Source: Terebella lapidaria
Lineage: Eukaryota; Annelida; Polychaeta; Terebellida; Terebellidae
Length of the DNA: 64,000 bases
NCBI GenBank assembly: GCA_949152475.1
Contig: OX424568.1
Coordinates: 4,129,667-4,193,666 of the forward strand
Reading direction: 5' to 3'
The position numbers were made by a program, and so were the translations under genes. Below, one piece after another: positions 10,085 to 22,097 of this stretch (its first letter is position 1; each line of letters opens with the position of its first letter). The notes beneath the pieces are model-generated. The model ran no database searches. It was not told the origin of the DNA and worked only from the letters and a program-made list of their open reading frames with translations.

Positions 10085-10270
10085 GCTGTATCCTGGATCC
10101 ATGGGGTGTACATGTACACTAGAAACAATTATATATATCACACACACTCTGTCCCTGATGACGCGAATGTGTCTTTGAGTGAAATATTTGGTCTAATTCG
10201 ATGGTACATCCTAGTTTTTCCCGTGGTATTGACGGTAATGGGATGGATGATACATACATTTCGACATTGT
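10085..10270 (+). repeat. Degenerate copy of the Penelope-associated repeat
   Basis: It shares GTACACTAGAAACAA, CTCTGTCCCTGATGACGC and ATATTTGGTC with the 364-bp repeat. CTGATGA is at 10155-10161, a GAAA box at 10181-10184 and GTC at 10191-10193, so the core boxes of the hammerhead-like motif are present, but the stem I closing pairs of the array are not. Confidence 0.6.
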
Positions 10271-11474
10271 TTACGGACTGGAGTCCAGTTGGACTTGAAA
10301 GAAGTGAAACCAAAAGCTTCTAGATGTATCTCGCATCTATTTGATCCGATAACAAAAACAAATTGTTATGCTTTATTTTGATACGCCATATGTGTCCTTG
10401 TATTCCACATGTTAATAATGTTATATTCCTCCAGACATAACTATGTTATAGCCTTTAAAATTACCAAAGAGCAAGGATCTAGTCCGTTTTATCTACCTGA
10501 TGTTTAGCCTTAAGGCTATTATTTGTGTATCCTGTAGTTAATTGCTAACGTGGGCGCGCCAAGCTACTTATAGGTAGTTGAGGCAACGATCACATAGACC
10601 CACGAGACATGCCACAAATTATATGCCACACACACATGCTTCTCATCCAGGTCGAGAACAAATGCCACTGATGTACAAGACCAATTTACCAAGAGATAAT
10701 AGCAAGAAAAAGAACATTCATCCTTACTATTCATTTGACTACAATAATTGCACTCACGAACGATCACTGCAGAGTTCGGAGACGCATTGAGTTGACACTA
10801 GATTCAACGAATAAATTGTTGAATATTGCGTCAGAATTGTTGGTAGATGTCATTTATCTTGACAATCCGACTCGTCTCAATAAGTGAATTAGCTGCCTAT
10901 GGAAACTATTCTGACATTTTCGTTATAAAACATTATCATTCCCTCATACCCACTTTAGACAAAGTTAGAAATATTCAATGTTTATTTTTCAAGATTCCCG
11001 CCTTATTCAATAATTACAATAACAGCAGCAAAGTGGTGACGAAATGGCTGATTCGCGAAACAATACGCAATAAATCATCTCTTTAGGTACACTTGGCTCC
11101 TGAGCGCACTCTGGGTGGCAATTTTACATAAATTGCTGCGGTATCAAAAAGGCAATGTTGCGCAAGACCCGGAAACGAAACCCATTGTCTATATAATTAT
11201 TGAATTAATGATGAGTCTACAACAATATGAATTACTACCTTCGGGAAAGAACAACACTGCATACTACATTTGACTCCGCCTTTTGCGGTAATGTTCATAA
11301 TTCTTGTTGTAATATTCATGCCTCGGACATGTAGAGCAAGCGTGCAATATTTGTATAATACCCAATTTGAGGTATGTGATAATTTCAGGTGAAAACATTC
11401 GACACTGGTCTTAGTCAATCGAAATGCTGCGGAAGAGTAATATTTAACGAATAAAAACTAGTGAAAAAAAACCC
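10271..11474. other. No gene recognised
   Basis: Non-coding by inspection; frames are short and unsupported. Confidence 0.35.
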
Positions 11475-12125
11475 TATCAACTCAGTAGACTTTTGGCTTG
11501 TGATTGGGCACTTGTCATACACCTATTTCACGCGCTTTGTTTCAGATTTCTAGAGTTGTTGGGCAATTGTGCACTGATTTCATCTGGTGTACAGTAGAAA
11601 CAACCATTATTACACACTATCTGTCCCTGGTGACGCCAGTGTGGGTTCAGATGTGAATGTTTGGTCGGACTTTGTTTCTATTCCGAAAATTTTTGATGTT
11701 AGTTTTTTTATTGGCACCAACAAAATCTGGCTATCAGCGATACTAGGTTGATACTAGGTCTACCACTGAGCCGGTGTCACTGCTGGTGGACGTTAATTCT
11801 ATCCCCGATGATACTATCAACTCAGTAGCCTTCTGGCTTGTGATTGGGTACATATGTCATACACCTATTTCATGGGGTTTGTTTCGGATTTCGAAATTGT
11901 TTTGATAAGTTGTTGGGCAGTTGTGCACTATTTCCATCTGATATAAAGTAGAAAGAACTATAAACACACACTGTCTGCCCCTGATGACACCAATGAGTTC
12001 AGATATAAATGATTGGTAGGGGTTTGTTTCGATTCCGAAAGTTTTTGATGGTTAGGTTTTTTTTATTGGTATCATCAAAATCAGGCTATCAGCGGTAATC
12101 GGTTGATACATACATCCGATATGAG
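11475..12125 (+). repeat. Degenerate dimer of the Penelope-associated repeat
   Basis: Two head-to-tail units about 345 bp apart. Each contains the ATCAACTCAGTAG segment, a TACAGTAGAAA-type segment and a CTGTCT/CTATCT...GATGAC or GGTGAC hammerhead-like segment. The unit junction carries CACTGAGCCGGTGTCACTGC, as in the 39.8-41.9 kb array. Divergence from the array shows an old insertion. Confidence 0.7.
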
Positions 12126-12404
12126 GTATGTGATAATTCCAGACGATTGTTATTTGAGAACATTTGACACTGGACTTAGTTATTCGAAATGCTGCGGAAG
12201 GATATGTTGATTTACTAACACTATTTCCAGTATTTCAACAAGTTACATCCGTTGTTGCCTGAGAAAAAAAAATGGTTCCAAAATATTGTAGCTTACATTC
12301 ATTATAATGTCGTATTGGTGGTAATAGATTGATACTTGGATTAGTTTTGTCAACATTAATATAGTGGAAATTCAGTGAGGATTTCCACACTAATTTTGTG
12401 ACAA

Positions 12405-12432
12405 TAAACAAACAAACAAACAAACAAACAAT
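12405..12432. repeat. AAAC microsatellite
   Basis: About seven units of AAAC. Confidence 0.9.
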
Positions 12433-12539
12433 AATTTATCGATAACAAATGGATATTCACTATATCTCTGTAAATTTCAGTGTGTTCCTCAATGCGGAAT
12501 ATGAAACTTTAGAAGATATATTCACTCCCTTTAGGCTTC

Positions 12540-12745
12540 GATTTTTACTCGGCAGTTGTATAATATTTCCATCAGGTGTATGGTAGGAACAATTTTTTGT
12601 TTACAATTTACAGCTTCTTTATAACTTCACGCCTGACTCTAATTGCGCCAGTGTGTCTTTGGATGAAAAGTTTGGTCACAATTCAATATGAACCGGTCCT
12701 TACTGATTTCCGATGTGGAAGAAACGATAAATAGGTTGATACAAA
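12540..12745 (+). repeat. Fragment of the Penelope-associated repeat
   Basis: It contains a CATCAGGTGTATGGTAGGAACAA-like segment, then GCGCCAGTGTGTCTTTGGAT followed by GAAA and TTTGGTC. The GAAA box is well kept here, although the first box is altered, so this copy helps define the ancestral motif. Confidence 0.55.
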
Positions 12746-15700
12746 CATTTCAGGAAGTGTTTTGGCCCTTCGAAGTGGCACGTCGTTTTCCATTTCCTGT
12801 ACTGTGATCTAGCCACGTGATTTCTCATGAAATTTTATTCTTGGGTGTTTACATCACATTGCAATACTGTGTTGTATCAACTTTATCCTTACATAATAGC
12901 AAAAAAAAAGTCAGACAGATGTGAATAACAACGCTTTTAAGTAGGGCACGACCACTAGTTTGGCACGTGTGATTTGCTGAAAGGACACTGAAAACTTGCA
13001 CTTGAATAGTGTTTACAGGTTTATGTCCATCGCTAATAATAGCCATTACCATGAGGGGCGTCTGTATCAGACAGCATTCCCTACGATATTTTCCATGCAC
13101 CTGACATATGTCTGAACAAAATTACTTTTTTGTGCCCCAACTGCACTGGATTACAATGTTGATAACGGTTTGAAGATCCTTAAAAAAAGGCATATATTTA
13201 ATAAACATCTCGGTGGGAGTAACGCGCAAGATGTCAGTTCATTACGACCATATAAACTAAATGTTTATGTCTAGTATGAGTACTGATGTTAATAAAGAAC
13301 ATTGATAAAGAATGTTAATAAAGAACATTGCAAAAGACACAGATACAACATCATTCGCCTATACTCTTTGTAAAAAAAACATAACCAAATGACAATTATG
13401 GAAATGTCTGCCCACTGGAATAAATAAGAACATCAATATATTATTCAATCTACTTATTCAATCGGAGAATGATAACAATGGTAAATTATGTCTGTAAGCA
13501 GGACAGATTGACAGTCTGGCATGCTTCGACCAGTATGTGGCGATAGAAATGAGACATATCCTCTAGGCAAGCAGGAATCCCACGGTAGGTTCGCTGTGAG
13601 AAGAAACATCTCCGTTGAAACAATCCCAAAAGTTGTGATTCCTCCACAAAAACATTTAGGATAACAAACTGAAACACTATTGTCTCCTTCGCCATTGCAG
13701 AACACACAGTTCGTTTGGGCATTCATGTGGACATGGTTGAAAAGATGAGCTGGATACACAGTTGAGATGTTGAATGTTCCACTTCAACCAGATAATGTTT
13801 TATGTGAACCAACGACAGTTTCTCCAGCTTCAGCGATGGACTACGTACCTGCTGTTCATAGGATGAGCAATTAGCAATCGTTGTAACGCCACTGAATACC
13901 TATCTAAAACGCTGATATGTAAATGCTGACATGTTGTTTGCAATGTAAACATGCCCGACCGAATCCACCACAATGGCTCAACGTGCTTGCCTTAAATCAT
14001 TATATTAGGTAATTACATTATACAATTTTGTCATTCTCCTATTCTTCTATGTGACTACTTACAATGCATCCAAATTTTGATAATGGCAAAAGAAAGCCTA
14101 AAACTTCGGAATAAATAAAAACATGACATGTAAAATTGAATAGGAAAATGAACTCCATAGATATCATTCTTACGCCCTGAGGCTCGTTCCCAGGGTTTCC
14201 CATAAGTAAAGATAAAGTACTGCAAAATGCGATACAATATCATTAAAAAACAGAACATTGACCAATAAGCATATTGATTGAGATAAATATCTGGACAGAA
14301 ATAAGTCTCAACACGATTAAGCGTGTTGTGACAGAACTCTTGCAAATGTCGGGGGGGGGGGGGGGGCGGGGGTTCATGAAACACGTTGCGGTTATGTTCG
14401 CGCCACATTCATATTACATATGTTTTCATATTGCAGTACTATTTTTTTTACTGAAGATGTTTCATATCTGATCGTATGGATGGGCCTAGAATCTGATATT
14501 TTAGTACGCTTCACTCTGCTCATGTTGAAATGCCTTGCCATGAAATCTCTCATCGTTAATTTATCGCGAATCATGAGCCTATGTGACTGCCAGCATTGTG
14601 TTCCGGCCACATGCATAATGAGTGTCATTTTGTGTTTTGTGTGGGAAAGAGATTTCAGCGAAACCCAGATGAACCTGTCTCCCGCACTATTTATAATGAC
14701 ATGGAATTCTTTTTTTCTCACAATTCACATTCATTTTTTTAAGATAGTGAACTTCCAAGTGTGTGCTTCCATTTTGTCCAATAATCGTACGCAATAAGAA
14801 GGGGTTTAAAAAAAACAGAGACCAGATCTTATAAAGATTTTTCGCAGTCCTGGTCACACCAAGCCAGTGTTCACTATCCCATAATTGAAAAAAAAGTCTG
14901 ATGTGGAATAATGTATTCGGTGTAAACAAAAATATGTGTTTCCTGCATTCGCGATGCTTTGACTCCTTTGGTGAAGAGTATTTCTCATTTAATAGCATAG
15001 CAGGTTTTTGAAAACTAGATATCTCGTGAAATAGGGCAAGTACCGGAGCTCGCCTGGACAGTTTCCTCGTGTCAGCAGCGTGAGTATGTCAACTAGACGA
15101 TTTGGTCGGCCGCGACTGCGTGGATATATCCTCCTGATGGTGGGCGTTTCATCAATGTCAGTATTAAGAGTTCCGGGCCTTAACTACCATGCATCATCCA
15201 TTTCGTTTGTTCGTACAGTACATAATAAAAACAGACACCTAAAAAAGAAAGATCACAGACAGGATATACACCGGTAATAAAGTAAAAGACAGGTACAAAC
15301 AAATATTCAGCCGTTCAAATGTATAGAATACTGATCCACCATGCCGAAACATTCGAGTGTAAAGGTATAGGAGAATGTACAATACTTTCAATTATTATAT
15401 TTTGCCATTATGAAGGTGACTCATGAAATGTTACACTTGCTTTCCGAGTATATCAACAAAACTTTGAATATCAAAAAAAAAAAAAGTTAAAAAGTTGGAA
15501 AAAGTAAAAGTTGGAATCAATTTTAAAATCAGCCAAATTTAGCATTCTTGTTTGTGACGCAAACTTGATGTTTGTGAGTACATCTCGAGACAGTCGTGAA
15601 TATATAGGGAATATGCACAATTCGACAACAGATACTCAGAAAATTGCCGTTAATCGTGCATGAAAACAGTGAATAGAGAATGATCGACCTGCCTACATTG

Positions 15701-18391
15701 CCGGTCGCCACAGTATCTAGACAAACACCAATGACGTCATCAGACTGTGTATAGATCTCACACACAAGGCGGGCCGCTTTGAGGAAAAAAATGATGCGTG
15801 ATTGATTGGCCCGAATATGAATCTTGATTTGGAAACTAAATTTTGGCACGTAATACATATTTTCAGACCCAAGATTGTACGATTTCTCATTCTATAGACA
15901 AAATGAAGCTATCGCAGAATGAATAATTTTTTTTCAATTCAAGAAGTGATTATAGCTTTAATACTTTCAACAAATAAAATATTCATCACAAGAATGCTTA
16001 AAAATCGATAATTGTTGTGATCTTACCATAGAACACGTCCATGAATAGTACTATCAGAATCGGGTCAGATTTGCAATCTAGGATGTTCACGATAAAATCT
16101 TTACGGCGGCATTGCGACGGACACAAATCCATGGCATCCGCCGAATTTGTTCGGTGGATACACTTATATACCGTTTGTTCTTGGTGAGATATATGCATTT
16201 CCGGCACGTTTCTAGGGCTTTGACTGTGCCGAGTGGCCCTTGGTCGCGATAACCTTGCAGGAGAGCACTCGGGAAATAGGACAAGACTGTGACGACAGGA
16301 ACCTGCGGGCACCTGCCAGACGTGACCAACCAACTAATTGCTGGTACTTTAGGGTGCGATACATACCTGCTGACTGCCTCATTGTCACGGGGACGGCCGG
16401 ATGACACATAATATTGAGTAATAAAATGTGATACTGAATGTCCACGTTTCCATATGATATAATTATTGCCATAAAGTACTACTAAAGTAAAAAATATGGT
16501 TCGGATTTATATCACAAAGAATACAGAGAATCAGGCGATCACCTCTACAAAGAACATACATGTCCATACTATCATGTTTGCGCGACTCCTGACAGGCTCT
16601 CATACATTTGTCAAAAGTGTATCATCAGTTACTGGATGGTTTTTGTCCATGGAAAACAAACTAATGGGTCCAAATGTGATAATTCTCTAACCAGTAGGTC
16701 CCGGATATACACGAGATTCATCCCTTCCAATAATTTTTCATGATAATTTTTCGTATTCGAAATTCTAGGAATCTACTGAGACTTCAATTGAACTCCGGAA
16801 ATATGTTTGATACACCTGGAAATAAGTGGCCACTCCTACCAAAAAATGTTTTTGTATTTATCATGTCTGGTGTATGACAAGCAACCAGGTCAGGAATATC
16901 AACCTGGAAAGTCGGGAATTTATTCCTGGAAACTCCACGACTGGCACGATATTCGTTCGATTTTTCATACTTCTCCCTATAGGAAATCTGCCCATTCCTT
17001 TGAAATAGGAATGCAAGTATGTATACAAGTTACATTCGCCAATGTATATAAAATATATATATAAAAAAATAATAATGTCCATTTCAAGAAGCAAACAATA
17101 CTATATACAGCCACACACACACAAATCAAACACCAGAATATGTTTCCCCGAAATCAATTAGATTTCTTATATGGAGATTTTCACAATTGAACGCATGCAG
17201 TTTGGTATGTATAATTAAGTTTTGGAGCGTTTTGTTGTGTTGTATAGCACTTGCTCACAAGAAATTCCCATAGCGTTAGTTTTGAAACATCCGTTCGATT
17301 GTCTACATAGTATATGCAGGCGCTCAGACCAATAGGGATTCTATATATCATTGACAACACGTGCAACAAATTTACTAGCTGTCAGATCCCGCTGATACTT
17401 CGCATTCAATATTCACCACAATAGTGGCATTGGTGATGCAACCAATGACATTTACCAGTAGTGGTCTCTACCTGAAATCAACGTCATTCACAATTTATGT
17501 TCAGGGTGGCACCTAACCGTCTATTGTTATAACTGGGCCTTAATGCAACGTATACATGCAGCAGGTTGCGGTTAGAGGTAAACATGATTCATATCATGCA
17601 CAGCACCGGGTTTTCGAATACGTGCGTGTGGATTACATAAATTTTATTTGATGCGCACAGTGGTAGCATTGTGTCTGTATGTATCGCAGATACATTTCCA
17701 ATCAAGCCATCTACTTAGGCCGCGTTATCAGTAATGGCAAACATTATGCAAATAAGCCCGCGACAAAAAGTCGAGCCAGGGAAATGGTAATGTGCAAATA
17801 AACAGGGACAAACTAAAACGGATAAAATGTAAATGCAAATCATTTTCTATTAACAGGCTGACTTGTGACGTGAATTTGAGCTGCAGCTATTTCTTTGTAT
17901 TATGCTTGCATGCACAGAAAGCGACGGGATATTTACGAGTGATGGATAAACATAACGGTGATTATTTCGTGGATCGCTCTTGCAAATACGTTACAGTTGG
18001 CCAACATTTATCACAGAACCAAAACTGGCCGATTTTAAATGGAGCAGCTAACTGACTAATAAGCAAATTGAAAAATAACAACCTCTGATCACTTGACATA
18101 TATTTGTTATGGTGGCATCGACCTTTTCGTACCCCCCTCCCCCTGATCCTCCTAAACTCTATCTATCTCGCTATGAATAGCGTCAACAGTATATCGCTCG
18201 ATTTAGATCGATTTTCACAGTTTTGTCCATTACTTTTTCTCCTGCACTAGTTTCAGAGTGAAGTCTGTCGAGATTGCCCGTCGCCATCACGTGGAGATCG
18301 TATAACGAACGGGCCACAGCTTCCTGCCACCGGGCTTCACGATATAAGTCTTCAGTACTGATACAGGGGTATTGGAGGCGACTACTGGAAA
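12746..18391. other. Gene-poor stretch, nothing confident
   Basis: About 5.6 kb of AT-rich DNA. A pure G tract lies at about 14351-14366. A TATATAA box on the - strand near 16170 is followed by a short frame ending at a GTAAGA donor near 16029, which could be a first exon but has no support beyond that. No domain was recognised elsewhere. Confidence 0.35.
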
Positions 18392-18481
18392 ATGGGTAAT
18401 GAAGTCAGGCTCGGTGTTCCGCACATTTATCAAAACTACAACGACGAAGAGGACCAGAGGCCGATAATCGCCCCGTGCTAA
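18392..18481 (+). CDS. Upstream ORF of the GPCR gene (29 aa)
   Basis: An ATG at 18392 opens a 29-codon frame ending in TAA at 18481, 21 bp before the GPCR start. It begins MGNEVRLGVPH and has an acidic middle (NDEEDQ). Upstream ORFs of this size commonly lower translation of the main frame. Whether it lies in the mature leader is unknown, because no transcription start was identified. Confidence 0.35.
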   Translation: MGNEVRLGVPHIYQNYNDEEDQRPIIAPC

Positions 18482-18502
18482 ACTGGGTGCGTTGATTTTT
18501 CA

Positions 18503-19852
18503 ATGGGCCAATTGTCGGATATCGAGGATATATCTGTTCTATTGAGCGAAGGAGACACCATCAATGTCCTTAACCAAACCGGCGGCGATCTCTCGGATTA
18601 TTTCGCCGCCGATGGGAACAAGTCATCGACCGACGGAGATACATTTCGGGAGGTACTCCTGTGGCTTAACGTCTACTTCACCCCGGCGATAATCCTGGTT
18701 GGGTTTATCGGCAATATTCTCTCGCTCCTGGTATTCTGCTTCAGCCACCTGCGGCGACAATCCTCCAGTCTCTACCTGGCGTCTTTAGCGCTTTCTGACC
18801 TCGGATTTTTAGCGGCTTTATTCATCGTTTGGCTCGAGCGAGTCGGAATTCACATTTTCACGAGGAACGGCTGGTGTCAAAGTGTCACATACGTCACTAA
18901 GATATGCGGGTTTTTAGCCGTATGGAACGTCGTGAGTTTCACGTCGGAGCGGTACATCATAGTGTACAACCCGCTTCGCAAAGACCGTATGTGCACCAAA
19001 AGGAACGCACGAATTGTTGTACTAGTGCTGTGCGTATTCGCAGCTCTAATTTACGTTTACATATTCTGGACGTATGACGTCATACGCATCGGCTCGAAGT
19101 CAGCATGTACTCCCGTTGTGGAACATTATGACGTCATTACGATCATGTCCAGTATTGATACTCTCCTAGCTTGTGTGATACCGTCTGTTGTGATAATAGT
19201 GCTCAATATTCGCATCATCCACAAAATACACCATTACCAAAAACACCGCAACGACATACCAACACAGCTTCCGACAGGTGATCAAAACTTTCATCGTCAA
19301 ATCATCCATGCTTCTATCTCAACGGCCGGGAGCATGCACATCAAGTTTGCGACGAACCGCACGCCGGAAGCAGAGAGCGGCACGAGCAAGTCGCGCACGT
19401 GGAACTACCGAGAAGTGACCAAGGAGACGCGAGTTTCGCCACCACGCGGCAGGAATCAATTTCGCATCGCGCGCATGTTGCTCGTGCTTTCAAGCGTCTT
19501 CGTGCTCGTGAACCTTCCGTATCACGTGTGTCAGGTTATCTCGTTCCTGCACCACCTCGTCGGCGGCAGCGCGAAGCAGTCAAGGACACGGGGAAAGTGG
19601 CAGGAACTATTTCACATCGTCTATTTTGTCAACTTCGCCATTAACTTCTTCATCTACAGCGCCTGTGGTAGACAGTTTCGCATGGCGTTTAGACGTCTTA
19701 TGAACCGATGGCGTTACCGTTTGGAAAAGTGGGGGCAAGTTGTCGTTCACTATGGGAGAAACAGACCGTCCAACCAAAAAACATACGGGATATCTCATCA
19801 CCTGAGATATAAACAAGAATACAACGCAAGAGAGCTTTTACAAAATCGGTGA
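18503..19852 (+). CDS. Rhodopsin-type (class A) GPCR, neuropeptide-receptor-like
   Basis: A 449-residue receptor coded without introns. The N-terminus has N-glycosylation sites at N24 and N39. TM1 (~55-80) has G70-N71 (N1.50), TM2 has LALSD with D99 (D2.50), TM3 begins after C125 and ends E149-R150-Y151 (the DRY position), C202 in loop 2 can pair with C125, and P227 marks TM5. TM6 reads FVLVNLP with P339, and TM7 reads NFFIY (381-385) in place of NPxxY. TM6 has N at the usual toggle-tryptophan position; the NLP form is common in invertebrate peptide receptors of the TRH/FMRFamide-receptor-like groups. Loop 3 is long and basic (~241-320). It should act at the plasma membrane through G proteins; the ligand is unknown. 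The ATG at 18503 is chosen because stops precede it in frame. Confidence 0.85.
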   Translation: MGQLSDIEDISVLLSEGDTINVLNQTGGDLSDYFAADGNKSSTDGDTFREVLLWLNVYFTPAIILVGFIGNILSLLVFCFSHLRRQSSSLYLASLALSDLGFLAALFIVWLERVGIHIFTRNGWCQSVTYVTKICGFLAVWNVVSFTSERYIIVYNPLRKDRMCTKRNARIVVLVLCVFAALIYVYIFWTYDVIRIGSKSACTPVVEHYDVITIMSSIDTLLACVIPSVVIIVLNIRIIHKIHHYQKHRNDIPTQLPTGDQNFHRQIIHASISTAGSMHIKFATNRTPEAESGTSKSRTWNYREVTKETRVSPPRGRNQFRIARMLLVLSSVFVLVNLPYHVCQVISFLHHLVGGSAKQSRTRGKWQELFHIVYFVNFAINFFIYSACGRQFRMAFRRLMNRWRYRLEKWGQVVVHYGRNRPSNQKTYGISHHLRYKQEYNARELLQNR

Positions 19853-20088
19853 TGGGCAACATAGTGAGATGCTACTGCGAAAATATTCATGAGGTTGTGT
19901 GAACATTGACTACTCTGAACGTTATCTAATCCGGTCACTTTTCGGTTTTGAGATACGTATGTATGTCGTTTGAGATTCGTAATGTGGCCTCAAATGAATG
20001 CTTTTATTACTAGTATGATGTCTGTGATGTGCTGCTTACAAAAGTTGTTATTTATATTTGTTATATTACGTGGCTATCCATGATTGGA

Positions 20089-20094
20089 AATAAA
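20089..20094 (+). terminator. Poly(A) signal of the GPCR gene
   Basis: AATAAA lies 237 bp after the GPCR stop, on the same strand. It is the first perfect signal downstream. Confidence 0.55.
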
Positions 20095-20169
20095 AAAACT
20101 ATATGAATCTAAATATATTTAGATACGGTAGTACGGTACACATGAAAAAACACACAGTTAAAATGCATG

Positions 20170-20400
20170 ATCGGTATTTTGATCATGACAATATAAACCT
20201 GAATGGAACATCTCTGTAATAAAAACAAAACAAGACCAAATATTTTTGGTCAATTAATGAGACACATTGACGTCATCAAAGAAGACATTGTGTAATATGT
20301 GGTCGTTTCTACTGCACACCTGATGGATCTCCGTGTACCAATTAACTACCCCAAGAATCGATTGAACAATTTATAAATCCCAAACAAAGTGTATACAACG
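20170..20400 (-). repeat. Decayed copy of the Penelope-associated repeat
   Basis: The segments GACGTCATCAAAGAAGACAT, GTCGTTTCTACTGCACACCT and ACCAAATATTTTTGG correspond to the - strand of the 364-bp repeat. It is strongly diverged. Confidence 0.45.
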
Positions 20401-20459
20401 ATCTGTGCTTTATTTCTCGAAGGTATCCCCATACAGGGGCATAAGAGAGAAAAAAAAAA

Positions 20460-21925
20460 TTAGGCCAAGGGCCAAAGATAGGTTACCGGACAATGTTTAA
20501 TATTTTAGGTGTTAGCCAGGTCACTGGTTGAATTCAAGGTCAAGAGAATATTCAGCATATATAACAATAAGCATATATCATGTCCATAGTTGATTGCTAA
20601 GCTGTAAGTTCAATAATCAGAGAGAGATTAGCAATTTTATGCTGTAGCCTTGAAAATGAAGGGGCAAAGGTCAAATTCAAGGTCATCAAAATATTCAGTG
20701 TATATCATTTTCTATATCATGTATATCATGTCCACAATTGATTCCCAAGCCATAATGTCAATAGAGGAGCAAGATATGAGCCAGTTTGTCCTTGGACCTT
20801 AGAAATGAGGTCAGAGGTCAAATTCAAGGTCACGAGAATATTCAGCATATATCATTTCCTATATGTCCACAATTGATTCCTAAGCTGTAAAATCGATAAT
20901 AAGTGAGATATTAGCCATTTTGTCCTGTGACCTTGAAAATGAGGTCAAAGGTCAAATTCAAGGTCATGACAAAAATCTGCATATATCATTTCCTATATGT
21001 TCATAATTGATTGCTAAGCTGTAAAGTCGATAACAAGCGAGATATTAGCCATTTTGTCCTGTGACCTTGAAAATGAGGTCGAAGGTCAAATTCAAGGTCA
21101 TCAGAATATTCAGCATATATCATTTCCTATATGTCCACAATTGATTCCTAAGCTGTAGAGTCGATAATAAGCGAGATATAAGCCATTTTGTGCTCTGACC
21201 TTGAAACTGAGGTCAGAGGTCAAATTCAAGGTCACGAGAATATTCAGAATATATCATTTCCTATATGTCCACAATTGATTCCTAAGCTGTAGAGTCGATA
21301 ATAAGCGAGATATAAGCCATTTTGTGCTCTGACCTTGAAAGTGAGGTCAGAGGTCAAATTCAAGGTCACGAGAATATTCAGCATATATCATTTCCTACAG
21401 GTCCACAATTGACTCCTAGTCTCTAATCTCAATATCAAGTGAGATATTAGGCATAATGTGTCCCATTATAAAGCATAGGAGAATTTAACATGGGAAAGTC
21501 CCATTTGAGCCGAGTTTGGGCCAAAATGGCCCACTTCGAGCGATTCAAGCGCAACGAAATTTATAGACATCATAGGAGTACATATGAGGAGTGTTATTTA
21601 TCAAAAAGAAAAAAAGTTACTGAACAGATTTTGAGAAAATGGCCGCCAAAGTCCAAAATCAGGCATTTTTCGTCGAAAACGGCCGCCATTTTGAAAAAAA
21701 TGCGAAAATCAAAAAACTAAAAAATACCTCCTTCTTGAATTATTTTTAAGTATTTTTGTGCAAAATTTCAGAAATATTCGCCTGTAAACAAAAAAGATAA
21801 AAATGTGGACGACGACGACGACGGACGACGACGGACGCCGACGGACGACGACGGACGACGACGGACGACGGACGCAACGCCATGCCAATAGGTTATCGGA
21901 CCATAGGTCCGGTAACCTAAAAAAC
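20460..21925 (+). mobile_element. Inverted-repeat element with a tandem core (copy 1 of the AGGTTACCGGAC family)
   Basis: The left end carries AGGTTACCGGAC (20483-20494). The right end carries its inverse, preceded by GGTTATCGGACCATAGG. The interior has about six ~133-bp tandem units (20640-21460) built on CAAGGTCA motifs and CATATATCATTTCCTATATG, then a unique part with ATGGGAAAGTCCCATTTGAG, a GGACGACGACG repeat and ACGCCATGCCAATAGG. Inverse or partial copies occur at 50155-51895, 31080-31545 and 60270-60615. No transposase frame is seen, so it is a non-autonomous element. Confidence 0.7.
21809..21875. repeat. GAC-rich trinucleotide-like repeat
   Basis: GACGACGACGACGGACGACG-type simple repeat, part of the surrounding element. 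A shorter, decayed version appears in the other family members. Confidence 0.8.
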
Positions 21926-22037
21926 AAGTGCGAAAAAGAGCTACAATCGGTACTAATATAATTGTGGCCAACCGAACACACAGGGTAATATGGAGTCATA
22001 AACATGATAAACAGATTGCATGACAAAAATGCAACAA

Positions 22038-22061
22038 TACATATATATATATATATATATA
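22038..22061. repeat. AT microsatellite at the LINE 3' end
   Basis: Alternating AT/TA run adjoining the end of ORF2, where the tail of the element is expected. Confidence 0.85.
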
Positions 22062-22097
22062 TGAGTACAGATGGAATGCGGAAACATATCTGATTAA

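Noticed and set aside
13454-13759. 101-codon - strand frame with several cysteines
   Set aside because: A second overlapping frame is equally long; no domain or splice sites support it.
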